Source: Clostridium sp. Ade.TY
Lineage (GTDB): Bacteria > Bacillota > Clostridia > Clostridiales > Clostridiaceae
Length of the DNA stretch: 64,000 nt
Reading direction: 5' to 3'
Assembly: GCF_000498355.1 (NCBI RefSeq)
Contig: NZ_AVSV01000003.1
Location: forward strand, 124,001 to 188,000
Positions 28,080 through 35,808 of the stretch are shown piece by piece (position 1 is the first letter of the stretch; every line of letters begins with the position of its first letter). A program made the position numbers and the translations under genes. The notes under the pieces are model-generated. The model was given only the letters and a program-made list of their open reading frames with translations. It was not told the origin of the DNA and searched no databases.

Positions 28080-28099
28080 ATTTAGGAAGGATAAGGGGT

Positions 28100-28570
28100 A
28101 TGGAGAAAGTTTATAAGTTTAAAGCTGAACTAATAAAAGCAGACAAAGTTGATTGAGTTTATGTTAAGTTTCCTTTTAATGTAAAAGATGAGTTTGGAAC
28201 AAATGGAATGGTAAAAGTTTGTGCAAGCTTTGATGGAGAAAAATATAGAGGAATACTTGCTAAGATGGGTTAGGATTGCCATATAATAGGAGTAACAAAA
28301 GCTATAAGAAAGAAAATATAAAAGGAAGCTGGAGATGAAATAGAAGTTATAATAAAAGAAGATAATAAAAGCAGACAAGAGGAAGTTCCAGAAATATTTG
28401 AAAGTGCTTTAAATAAAAATAAATTAGAGAAGGAATTTTTTGACACTCTTACAGGAAGTCAAAAAAATAAGTTTATAAAGTTTATAACTTCAGCAAAAAA
28501 GGAAGAAACTAAAATTTCAAGATTAGAAAAAACAATAGAAATGCTTAGCAAAAAAGAGAAAATAAAATAA
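28100..28570 (+). pseudogene. Broken DUF1905/YdeI-like gene with three in-frame stops
   Basis: Read from ATG 28100 (behind AAGGGGT) to TAA 28568, 156 codons stay in one frame with good DUF1905 content: KFKAELIKADKVD, VYVKFPFNVKDEFGTNG, VCASFDGEKYRGILAKMG, DCHIIGVTKAIRKKI, KEAGDEIEVIIKED, and a C-terminal YdeI-type tail (LTGSQKNKFIKFIT). It is interrupted by TGA after KVD, TAG after AKMG and TAA after RKKI. At least the first and third replace glycine in relatives as I recall them. There is no insertion or deletion. It follows the ANTAR gene at 20 bp. Confidence 0.8.
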
Positions 28571-28580
28571 ATGGAAACTG

Positions 28581-28608
28581 TTGATAAAATAAGTTTTCGT
28601 GATATAAT
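28581..28608 (+). promoter_or_regulatory. Promoter of the pbuX-xpt operon
   Basis: TTGATA (28581-28586), 16 bp, TATAAT (28603-28608) with a TGA-type extended -10. It lies 25 bp before the riboswitch aptamer. Confidence 0.75.
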
Positions 28609-28632
28609 ACTACGTATATAATAAAAAACGGA

Positions 28633-28699
28633 CTCGTATATAATCGGTAATATGGACCGGAAGTTTCTACCTGCTAGCCGTAAATTAGCAGACTACGAG
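28633..28699 (+). promoter_or_regulatory. Purine riboswitch, guanine class (copy 2)
   Basis: Differs from copy 1 at four of 67 positions, all outside the conserved core. P1 CTCGTA/TACGAG, ATATGG, GTTTCTACC and the C specificity base (28693, in GACTACGAG) are identical. In Bacillus the xpt-pbuX pair has the same control. Bound guanine or hypoxanthine would favour the downstream terminator. Confidence 0.95.
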
Positions 28700-28740
28700 G
28701 AGTTGTACAAGATAGATATGTATGTATTGTATCTAACTAG

Positions 28741-28776
28741 CAGCACCTCAATTTTTTGAGGATGCTGTTTTTTTTT
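28741..28776 (+). terminator. Riboswitch-controlled terminator of pbuX-xpt
   Basis: CAGCA-CCTCA pairs with TGAGG-TGCTG (one bulged A at 28762) followed by about nine T. CCTC can alternatively pair with GAGG of the aptamer P1 strand. Confidence 0.88.
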
Positions 28777-28887
28777 ATAAGTATAACTTCCATTACAATT
28801 AAATGTAATTTACTTTTTTATCTGAGTCTAATTAAGTTTTTTATACAAAGGATACAGAAATATTATAAATAACAAGGAGATGAAGAA

Positions 28888-30294
28888 ATGAAAAAAGAAA
28901 GTACAAATTCTACGGAAGTTAACTTAATTTATGGTGTTGATGATAATTTAGGAATATTTAAAAAAATATTATTTGGATTTCAACATATATTTGCAGCATT
29001 TGGTGGAATAATAGTAGTTCCACTTGTAATATCAACAGCACTTGGATTTGATACAAAAACAACAACTGCATTGATAAGTGCATCAATATTAGCATCAGGT
29101 CTTGCAACAGTAATACAAGCTAGGGGAATAGGTAAAGTTGGTTCCAGAGTAGCTTGTATTATGGGAACAGATTTTACTTTCGTATCACCAGCTATTTCAG
29201 TAGGTTCGGTTCTTGGAATACCAGGAATAATAGGAGCAACAATTTTAGGATCTTTATTTGAAATTGTATTAAGTTTCTTCATAAAACCATTAATGAAATT
29301 TTTTCCGCCTCTTGTTACAGGAACAGTTGTAACTTTAATTGGATTAACATTATTACCAGTTTCAATAGATTGGGCAGCAGGTGGTGCAGGCTCAGCTGAT
29401 TATGGCAATTTAAAAAATATTTTAATAGCAATGTTTGTTTTAGTAATTACTCTTATTTTAAATAATTATGGAAAAGGAATGATAAGTAGCGCATCAATAT
29501 TACTTGGTATAGTAATAGGTTATATTGTTTGTATTCCAATGGGATTAGTTGATTTTACAGCAATAAAAGAGGCAAGTTTTTTTTCCTTTCCTAAAATATT
29601 TGAATTTGGAGTTATTTTTGATTTAAAGTCAGTAATAGCATTTATTCCAGCATATTTTGTAGCAACAATTGGAACAGTTGGTTGTATAAAGGCTATAGAA
29701 GAAACTTCTAATATATCTGGAGATGATAAAAGAGTTGCTGGAGGAGTGTTAGCAGATGGTGTAGGGAGTGCTCTTGGTGGAATTTTTGGATCATGTCCTA
29801 ATACATCATTTACTCAAAATATAGGAATTATATCATTAACTAAAGTTGCTAGCCGTCACGTTGCTGTTATGGCAGGTATATTATTAGTTATATTAGGATT
29901 TTTACCGAAGATTTCTGCAATAATTACTGCAATACCAAATCCTGTTTTAGGTGGAGTTGGAATAATGATGTTTGGAACAGTTGCAGCAGCAGGAATTAGA
30001 ACATTAAGTAATGTTAAACTTACAGAACGTAATTTACTTATAATTGCAATATCAATGGGATTAGGACTTGGAGTTACTTTTAGACCAGAAGTTATAAGTC
30101 AATTACCAGAAGCACTAAAAATGATATTTTCATCAGGGATTTCTACAGGAACAATAACTGCATTAATACTTAACATAGTATTAAAAGACAACAGTAAAAA
30201 GAAAGAAATTCTAAAAGATGGACAAGAAGATATAGATAAAAATAATAAATGCACAGAAAAAAATATTAATTTAGAGTTAGGAGAGTTAGTATAA
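28888..30294 (+). CDS. pbuX: Xanthine permease, NCS2 family
   Basis: 468 residues, ATG behind AAGGAGATGAAG. NCS2 features [29 protein letters not shown] (helix 8 region) and [10 protein letters not shown]. The longer hydrophilic C-terminal tail is unlike the two other NCS2 paralogs in this window. Location behind a guanine riboswitch and a one-base overlap (TAATG) with the xpt gene identify it as the xanthine transporter of the salvage operon. Confidence 0.93.
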   Translation: MKKESTNSTEVNLIYGVDDNLGIFKKILFGFQHIFAAFGGIIVVPLVISTALGFDTKTTTALISASILASGLATVIQARGIGKVGSRVACIMGTDFTFVSPAISVGSVLGIPGIIGATILGSLFEIVLSFFIKPLMKFFPPLVTGTVVTLIGLTLLPVSIDWAAGGAGSADYGNLKNILIAMFVLVITLILNNYGKGMISSASILLGIVIGYIVCIPMGLVDFTAIKEASFFSFPKIFEFGVIFDLKSVIAFIPAYFVATIGTVGCIKAIEETSNISGDDKRVAGGVLADGVGSALGGIFGSCPNTSFTQNIGIISLTKVASRHVAVMAGILLVILGFLPKISAIITAIPNPVLGGVGIMMFGTVAAAGIRTLSNVKLTERNLLIIAISMGLGLGVTFRPEVISQLPEALKMIFSSGISTGTITALILNIVLKDNSKKKEILKDGQEDIDKNNKCTEKNINLELGELV

Positions 30295-30869
30295 TGGAAA
30301 TTTTAAGAGAACGTATATTACAAGATGGAAGAGCATTAAGCGAAACTGTATTAAAGGTTGATTCATTTTTAAATCATGGGGTAGATCCAAAGTTAATGTA
30401 TGAAATAGGAACATATTTCAAAGAATATTTTAAAAATCATGGAATAACAAAAATATTCACAATAGAAAGTTCAGGTATAGCACCAACAGTAATGACTGCA
30501 ATGCAAATGGATTTACCAATGGTTACATTAAAAAAGCAAACTTCAAAAATTTTAAATGGTGAAGTATACCAAACAACAGTACATTCTTTCACTAAAGGAT
30601 CAGATTATGAATTAACATTATCTAAAAAGTACATAAATGAAAATGATAAAATATTAGTAATAGATGATTTCTTAGCAAATGGAGAAGCTGCACTTGGAGC
30701 AATAAGATTAGTTGAGGAAGCAGGGGCTATAGTAGCTGGCGTAGGAATAGTAATAGAAAAATCATTCCAACCTGGAAGAAAAATATTAGATGAAAAAGGA
30801 TATGATGTGTATTCATTAGCTCGTATTTCAAAACTTGGAGAAAACTTAATTGAATTTAAAGTAGATTAA
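30294..30869 (+). CDS. xpt: Xanthine phosphoribosyltransferase
   Basis: 191 residues, the usual length. The PRPP-binding motif [12 protein letters not shown] (about 121-132) and the N-terminal [20 protein letters not shown] block are typical of Xpt. It converts xanthine and PRPP to XMP in the cytoplasm. Start overlaps the pbuX stop by one base, so uptake and salvage are coupled. The operon ends at the terminator at 30921. Confidence 0.95.
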   Translation: MEILRERILQDGRALSETVLKVDSFLNHGVDPKLMYEIGTYFKEYFKNHGITKIFTIESSGIAPTVMTAMQMDLPMVTLKKQTSKILNGEVYQTTVHSFTKGSDYELTLSKKYINENDKILVIDDFLANGEAALGAIRLVEEAGAIVAGVGIVIEKSFQPGRKILDEKGYDVYSLARISKLGENLIEFKVD

Positions 30870-30920
30870 TAATATTTATTAATCAAATTTTGTAAAATAA
30901 AAAGCTCATAATATTTAATA

Positions 30921-30957
30921 AAAAGATAACTAAAATTTTTTTAGTTATCTTTTTTTA
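30921..30957 (+). terminator. Terminator of pbuX-xpt
   Basis: Perfect 15-bp arms (AAAAGATAACTAAAA and complement) with a T tract. Confidence 0.88.
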
Positions 30958-31034
30958 TTATTAAAATAAAGGTTTAAAAATATTATAATGTGGTAAAAAT
31001 TCAAAGGATAAAGTTATACAAGGAGGATTTATTA

Positions 31035-31601
31035 ATGTATAATCATAAAAAAGCTTTTTACAAAAGAGGATGGTTTTTCGTACTTATAGCTATAATAGGT
31101 ATTGGATTTATTAGTTCAAATACTTCAAGTAAACCTGAAAAAGTAAATAATATTCAAAAAGAGGAAAGTAAGGGAGTATCAAATCAAGTTAACAATAATG
31201 ATAAGGAAAATAGCATTGAATCATTTAAGGTTGGAGATACTGTGAAAATAAATGATTTTAATGTAAGAGTTAATAAAGTTTCTAAATCAAATGGTGGAGA
31301 GTTTATTAAACCTGAAAATGGAAATGAATATTTAAAAATTGATATTACTTTAGAAAATATATCAGATGAACCTCAAGCAGTTTCATCTATGTTAATGTTT
31401 AAAGTTATAGATAAAGATGGTAGATCATACAATCAAGCTTTTACAGAGAATCAAAAAGGGCAGCTTGATGGGGAGTTAGGAAAAGGTAGAAAGATGACTG
31501 GTGAATATGTAGTTGAAGTTCCAAAGGGTGCTAAGGGACTTGAATTAGAATTTGATAGTTCATTAATTTCTACAGGTCAAGTAGTTGTTAATTTAAATTA
31601 A
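31035..31601 (+). CDS. DUF4352 surface protein
   Basis: 188 residues from ATG 31035 behind AGGAGG; an in-frame GTG at 30990 is ignored. One membrane helix near the N-terminus (about 13-29) without a lipobox Cys, then a Ser/Asn/Lys-rich linker, then a DUF4352 immunoglobulin-like domain (about 65-187) with FKVGDTVKINDFNVRVNKV and NEYLKIDITLENISDEPQ. Such proteins are anchored outside the membrane; function is unknown. Monocistronic, closed by a terminator. Confidence 0.82.
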   Translation: MYNHKKAFYKRGWFFVLIAIIGIGFISSNTSSKPEKVNNIQKEESKGVSNQVNNNDKENSIESFKVGDTVKINDFNVRVNKVSKSNGGEFIKPENGNEYLKIDITLENISDEPQAVSSMLMFKVIDKDGRSYNQAFTENQKGQLDGELGKGRKMTGEYVVEVPKGAKGLELEFDSSLISTGQVVVNLN

Positions 31602-31609
31602 TAAATGTA

Positions 31610-31636
31610 GGACTAAGTTTTTTCTTAGTCTTTTTT
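31610..31636 (+). terminator. Terminator after the DUF4352 gene
   Basis: GACTAAG / CTTAGTC stem with a T-rich loop and a following T tract. The remaining 265 bases to the next gene are AT-rich, with only a small TTCAAT/ATTGAA dyad near 31783. Confidence 0.75.
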
Positions 31637-31903
31637 ATTTTAAAAATTTTTTCTTTAAATTAATACAATTTTAAAACAGTTAATATTAATCAAAAGCTAT
31701 AAGAAATAATAAACCGTCTAAAGATAATAAAGAGAAATATATTTAAAAAAATATATAAAAGTTTTGGTTAGAAAGAGACTTTTCAATTAGGTATTGAATT
31801 AAAGAGTAAATATTTATATAAATAGCTTGTATGATATATAACTGCATGGTATTATCTTCCTAAAAATATTATTTATTGTAATTAAATTATGGGGGATAGT
31901 GAG

Positions 31904-33013
31904 ATGAAAACAAAAAAGTCTATTATAAAGATTATAGGTAGTATATTATTTATAATAATTGGAGCTATAGTTGGAGTAATTGGTGGAATTATAATTGGAA
32001 AAAGTAATATATTTGGAAAAACAACTTTTATTGATGTAGTTATAATAATAGGTATATTTATAGCCTCCTTTATTATTCAAATTATTATACATGAGGGTGG
32101 GCATTTAATATTTGGACTTTTATCAGGTTATGAGTTTATTTCTTTTAGAATATTTAGTTTTACTATTGTAAAAGAAAATGGAAGGTTGGTTAGAAAAAAA
32201 TTTAATATTCAAGGAACAGGTGGACAATGTCTTATGATGCCTAAAGAAGATGATATAAAGAGATGCCCTTATGTACTTTATAATTTGGGCGGAGTTCTTA
32301 TGAATTTAATAATATCATCATTGGGTATAATTATTTTGATGTCTATTCCTTTACCTAAATTTTTAAAAATATTTTTAATTTCTATTATTGCAAGTGGAAT
32401 AATTATATTTATTACTAATGGAATTCCAATGAAGGTAAGTGGACTTTCAAATGATGGATATAACATATTATCAATTAGTAGGGATGATTTTATAAAAAGA
32501 TGTTTTTATATTCAACTTAAAGTTAATGGATTAATATACAAAGGAATTAGAGTTAAGGACATGCCTTTTGAATGGTTTAAAATAGAAGAAAATGCAGATT
32601 TAAATAATTCTATAATAACATCTATAAAAATTTTAGAGGCAAATTATTATCATGATAAATTAGAATTTGAAAAAGCAAAAGAATGCTATGAAAGTTTACT
32701 TAATGATGCAAAAAACATATTAGAAATATATAAATATGAAATTCAATGTGAGCTTCTTTTTTATGAGATAATAGGAGAAAAAAGAGATGATGTAATAAAT
32801 AAGCTTTATACAAAAGAATTAAAAAGATATATAAAGGCAACTGATTGTTATATATCAAGAAAAAGACTTATGTATGCATATAGTCTTTTGATAGAAAGGG
32901 ATTTAAATAAAGCAGATGAAATATTAAAAGAAATAGATGTAGTTAAAAATACATATCCAGCTAAAGGAGAAATAAAAAGTGAACTTGAAATCATAAGATT
33001 TCTACAAAAATAA
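31904..33013 (+). CDS. M50-type membrane metalloprotease with C-terminal helical repeat region
   Basis: 369 residues from ATG 31904 behind GGGGGATAG. HEGGH in IIHEGGHLIFG (about residue 65) is the zinc-binding motif of site-2-protease-like enzymes. Membrane helices lie at about 8-30, 42-64, 128-146 and 152-172, and SNDGYNI after them sits where the third zinc ligand (Asp) is expected. From about residue 235 the protein is soluble and helical with TPR-like spacing (FEKAKECYESLLNDAK). Substrate unknown; no anti-sigma gene is adjacent. Alternatively a non-proteolytic relative. Confidence 0.7.
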   Translation: MKTKKSIIKIIGSILFIIIGAIVGVIGGIIIGKSNIFGKTTFIDVVIIIGIFIASFIIQIIIHEGGHLIFGLLSGYEFISFRIFSFTIVKENGRLVRKKFNIQGTGGQCLMMPKEDDIKRCPYVLYNLGGVLMNLIISSLGIIILMSIPLPKFLKIFLISIIASGIIIFITNGIPMKVSGLSNDGYNILSISRDDFIKRCFYIQLKVNGLIYKGIRVKDMPFEWFKIEENADLNNSIITSIKILEANYYHDKLEFEKAKECYESLLNDAKNILEIYKYEIQCELLFYEIIGEKRDDVINKLYTKELKRYIKATDCYISRKRLMYAYSLLIERDLNKADEILKEIDVVKNTYPAKGEIKSELEIIRFLQK

Positions 33014-33037
33014 TTGTATAAAAATTAATAAAATAAG

Positions 33038-33097
33038 GTATAATATGAATAATAATACAAATTTATTATATATATAAAATAAATAATCATATTATAC
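33038..33097 (+). repeat. 11-bp inverted repeat around the promoter region of the small zinc protein gene
   Basis: GTATAATATGA (33038-33048) and TCATATTATAC (33087-33097) are perfect complements separated by 38 bp. The left arm contains a TATAAT box and the right arm touches the GGAGGGG ribosome binding site. It could be an operator or an RNA stem; no regulator is known. Confidence 0.5.
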
Positions 33098-33110
33098 GGA
33101 GGGGATTTTT

Positions 33111-33302
33111 ATGAAATTTAGTTCAGGGGATTTAGGTAGATATAATTCAATCTACGGTATGGAAAATAATAAGTGTAGTGTGTGTAATAGAGACACTTAT
33201 TATATGGATTATTGGGAAAATAATAATAATTTTTATTCACCAGAATGCAAAGAAAAATATTATAACTGGCTAAAAAGAAAATCAAATAATATACAAAGAT
33301 AA
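33111..33302 (+). CDS. Small protein with CxxC and a third Cys
   Basis: 63 residues, ATG behind a strong GGAGGGG. Contains CSVC (about 23-26) and SPECKEKY with a further Cys, an arrangement seen in small treble-clef or TRASH-like zinc proteins (C-x2-C...F-x-S-x2-C-K). No other domain. It is followed by its own terminator. Family not recognised; metal binding is inferred. Confidence 0.6.
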   Translation: MKFSSGDLGRYNSIYGMENNKCSVCNRDTYYMDYWENNNNFYSPECKEKYYNWLKRKSNNIQR

Positions 33303-33305
33303 AAT

Positions 33306-33362
33306 AAAAAAGTTGTTTTGTTTATTTATTAATAAAATATTTAAATGAAACAACTTTTTATT
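33306..33362 (+). terminator. Terminator after the small zinc protein gene
   Basis: AAAAAGTTGTTT (33307-33318) pairs with AAACAACTTTTT (33348-33359). Confidence 0.75.
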
Positions 33363-33501
33363 TTGGATATTTTACAAGTGTTTTGTTGATAAATACAAAA
33401 ATGTTGAAAAATATATAAAATGGAATTATTATATAAATATATAGTAATTATTTACATAAATTTTTGTGTAAGGTTAATTATATAATAAGGGGGACGTATA
33501 A

Positions 33502-33699
33502 ATGGAAATGATAATGTATTTTTTACCGTTTTTTGCGACTATTGGTGCTGTTTTGTTGTTAGTTGGATTTAGAAATAAATTTAAAACTTTATCAAAAAGC
33601 CAAAAGATAGGTATTGTTTTGGTAGAAGTAGGTATTTTGGTTCCAACATTGGTAGATTTCACAAATGGTTTTATAAATGGATTCATGGGAAGAATTTAA
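33502..33699 (+). CDS. Hypothetical small membrane protein, two helices
   Basis: 65 residues, ATG behind AAGGGGGACG. Helices at about 4-21 and 36-55 joined by a basic loop (RNKFKTLSKSQK). The strong ribosome binding site, own terminator and good codon use support a real gene. No family recognised. Confidence 0.65.
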   Translation: MEMIMYFLPFFATIGAVLLLVGFRNKFKTLSKSQKIGIVLVEVGILVPTLVDFTNGFINGFMGRI

Positions 33700-33708
33700 T
33701 ATATATAA

Positions 33709-33738
33709 GGTTAGCTTAAAATTTAAGCTAACCTTTTT
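33709..33738 (+). terminator. Terminator
   Basis: GGTTAGCTTAAA / TTTAAGCTAACC with one-base spacer and a T tract. Confidence 0.85.
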
Positions 33739-33963
33739 CTCTAATATCAATAAAAAAGAAGGTTTAAGTAATTTTTCAATTAAAAATTAGAGTATTAAGG
33801 TTTTTAGTGAATCTTATTTTTTATTAAATAATCATTTAATTGAATTTTTGATAATGAATAGGCGGAAAATTTATTACAAATTAAATAGAAAATTATAGTA
33901 AAATATAAATAATTACAAGGATTAGAAATAGCTTTAATGAAACAAATTTATAGGGGGATAAAA

Positions 33964-34803
33964 ATGAAAAAGAAAATAATAATAGTTTCCGTTGTTGTGG
34001 TTATTTTATTAGGGACTTTTAGTATTAAGGTTTTTAATCAAAAGAAAATTATGGCTAATAAAAATGAAGTTATAAGTGAAAATGCTACTAACAAAAATAA
34101 TTCGGATAAAAAAAAGGAAGAGAGCAACTCTAATAAAGAGGAGAAAATTAATAAAGAAGAATCAAAAGATAACTTAAAGTCTAAAGAAAACATTTCAGAG
34201 CCAAAAGAAAAATCAAAAGGTGAATTAAAGGAAAAGAAAAATAATGCTGACTTAGAGAAAAAATCTGATAAATATGCTAAAAGTAATTCTAATAAAGTTG
34301 AAAATAAAACAAATAATTCTCAAAATAATGTTAAATATGTTACTGTTCCAAATATATTAAATCAAAGTTGTAATTCTGTTTATGTTAAGCTTTGGCATAC
34401 ACCAGGAATTATTCCAGATGAAAATCCGAAATTTGTGGATAGTAAATTACCACCTAATACAGTAATAAGTCAAGATCCAGCACCAGGAGCAAGGGTACAA
34501 TATGGAACAAAACTTACATTTGTATGTAGTAGAGAATGTAAGTTGAATGAAAAAAATCCATATTATAATGATATATTACCTGATGTAGTTGGTATGAGTG
34601 AGGGGAAGGCTATGTATAAGTTGAATAAAATGGGTTTTGGTATGATAACTGAAGTAGTTAAAGGGCCTAAAAATTTAACTGGTAAGGTTGCAAAGACATC
34701 ACCTAGTGCAGGAAGTAAAATAAAGCCTAATCAATGGGTTACGCTTTATATATATAATAAAGTAACATCAGCAGATGAAGTTACTAAAGAACCTATAAAT
34801 TAA
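33964..34803 (+). CDS. Membrane-anchored protein with two PASTA domains
   Basis: 279 residues from ATG 33964 behind TAGGGGGAT. An N-terminal anchor helix (about 6-24) is followed by a roughly 90-residue Lys/Glu/Asn/Ser linker and two PASTA domains: about 127-190 (VTVPNILNQS...SQDPAPGARVQYGTKLTF) and 200-265 (LPDVVGMSEGKAMYKLNKMG...SPSAGSKIKPNQWVTLYIY). PASTA domains bind peptidoglycan or muropeptides. There is no kinase or penicillin-binding domain, so this is a stand-alone PASTA protein, probably at the cell surface. Confidence 0.85.
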   Translation: MKKKIIIVSVVVVILLGTFSIKVFNQKKIMANKNEVISENATNKNNSDKKKEESNSNKEEKINKEESKDNLKSKENISEPKEKSKGELKEKKNNADLEKKSDKYAKSNSNKVENKTNNSQNNVKYVTVPNILNQSCNSVYVKLWHTPGIIPDENPKFVDSKLPPNTVISQDPAPGARVQYGTKLTFVCSRECKLNEKNPYYNDILPDVVGMSEGKAMYKLNKMGFGMITEVVKGPKNLTGKVAKTSPSAGSKIKPNQWVTLYIYNKVTSADEVTKEPIN

Positions 34804-34835
34804 ATTATAAAAATGAATTTAGAAAGGGAATAAAT

Positions 34836-35357
34836 ATGAGATTAAGTTTAAGACAAGAAATAAAAGAGGATTATAAAGAAACTTATGAAGTAGTAAAAAA
34901 TGCATTTTTAAATGCTGAATTTACAGATCATAATGAACAAAATTTAGTAAATAAACTAAGGGAAAGTAATACTTTTATAAAAGAATTATCTATTATTGCA
35001 GAAAAAGATTCAAAGATAGTTGGTCATATATTATTTACTAAAATAAAAATTGGTGATAATGAATCACTTGCATTAGCACCACTTTCGGTATTAGAAGAAT
35101 ATCAAAATAAAGGTGTTGGAAAAGAACTTATTTTAAAAGGGCATGAAATAGCAAAATCTTTAGGGTTTAAAAGTGTTATAGTACTTGGACATCCAACTTA
35201 TTATAAAAAATTTGGATATAAAAATGCTATTGATTTTAATATAAAAGCACCTTTTGATGTGCCAGAAGATTGCTTTATGGCAATTGAATTAATAGCTGGT
35301 GGACTTAAAGGCGTATCAGGAGTTGTAGAGTATCCTAAAGTATTTTTATCAAATTAG
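34836..35357 (+). CDS. GNAT family N-acetyltransferase (YhbS-like)
   Basis: 173 residues, ATG behind AGAAAGGG. The acetyl-CoA loop EEYQNKGVGKELI (about 88-100, Q/R-x-x-G-x-G/A) and VLGHPTYYKKFGYK are characteristic of the YhbS-like branch. Acetyl acceptor unknown. It lies 33 bp after the PASTA gene, possibly in the same transcript. Confidence 0.85.
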   Translation: MRLSLRQEIKEDYKETYEVVKNAFLNAEFTDHNEQNLVNKLRESNTFIKELSIIAEKDSKIVGHILFTKIKIGDNESLALAPLSVLEEYQNKGVGKELILKGHEIAKSLGFKSVIVLGHPTYYKKFGYKNAIDFNIKAPFDVPEDCFMAIELIAGGLKGVSGVVEYPKVFLSN

Positions 35358-35370
35358 TCTGAATTAATTA

Positions 35371-35399
35371 TTGACATGGTAAAAAAAATAATATATTAT
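35371..35399 (+). promoter_or_regulatory. Promoter of the T-box leader
   Basis: TTGACA (35371-35376), 17 bp, TATTAT (35394-35399). Confidence 0.8.
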
Positions 35400-35415
35400 A
35401 AAAACAATTAAAAAC

Positions 35416-35640
35416 GGAATTTAAATGCGTTGAAAAGGGAAAGTAGGTAATATAAGTTACTACAGAGAGAGGCTAGTTTGCTGAGATAGCCTGTAAGGAG
35501 TATTATTGAAGTGCCCCTTGGAGCTTAAAGGTCGAATTATTTAAGTAGATCTTTATGGGAACTCCCATTATAGAGTTAGAGTATATTAGTACTTGAATTT
35601 GAGATAGATATTTTATTATCTAACCAGAGTGGAACCGCGG
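35416..35640 (+). promoter_or_regulatory. T-box leader, probably cysteine-specific
   Basis: Stem I contains the AGAGAGAGG K-turn element and an apical GGCTA/TAGCC hairpin. On its 3' side TGAAGTGCCCCTTGGAG carries TGC (35512-35514) in the specifier-loop region, which would pair with tRNA-Cys. The T-box proper AGAGTGGAACCGCGG is at 35626-35640, followed by the terminator. Uncharged tRNA would allow readthrough into the downstream transporter. Specifier assignment is by inspection: the usual purine after the codon is not there, so it is less certain than the T-box call itself. Confidence 0.9.
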
Positions 35641-35645
35641 AAGTT

Positions 35646-35687
35646 AACCTTCTGCCTCTGTATTTTTACAGAGGTAGAAGGTTTTTT
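35646..35687 (+). terminator. T-box-controlled terminator
   Basis: AACCTTCTGCCTCTGTA / TACAGAGGTAGAAGGTT stem (one mismatch-type pair) followed by T6. Confidence 0.92.
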
Positions 35688-35808
35688 GTGTATAAAATTT
35701 TGGTTAATTAAATTTTAAAAGCGTGTACTTTCCGATTTTAATTATAAATAATTTTGCTGGCCAGCAAAGAGAAAACTAAATTTATAAAATTTGAAGGGGA
35801 GAAAAAAT

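Noticed and set aside
28130..28378. 82-codon minus-strand frame opposite the DUF1905 pseudogene
   Set aside because: The plus strand reads as a recognisable protein with three stops; the minus frame is low-complexity Phe/Tyr/Ser sequence.
28100..28570. Stop-codon recoding (reading TGA as Trp, or selenocysteine/pyrrolysine)
   Set aside because: Three different stop codons occur, two at likely glycine positions; no single recoding explains them and all neighbours use normal stops.
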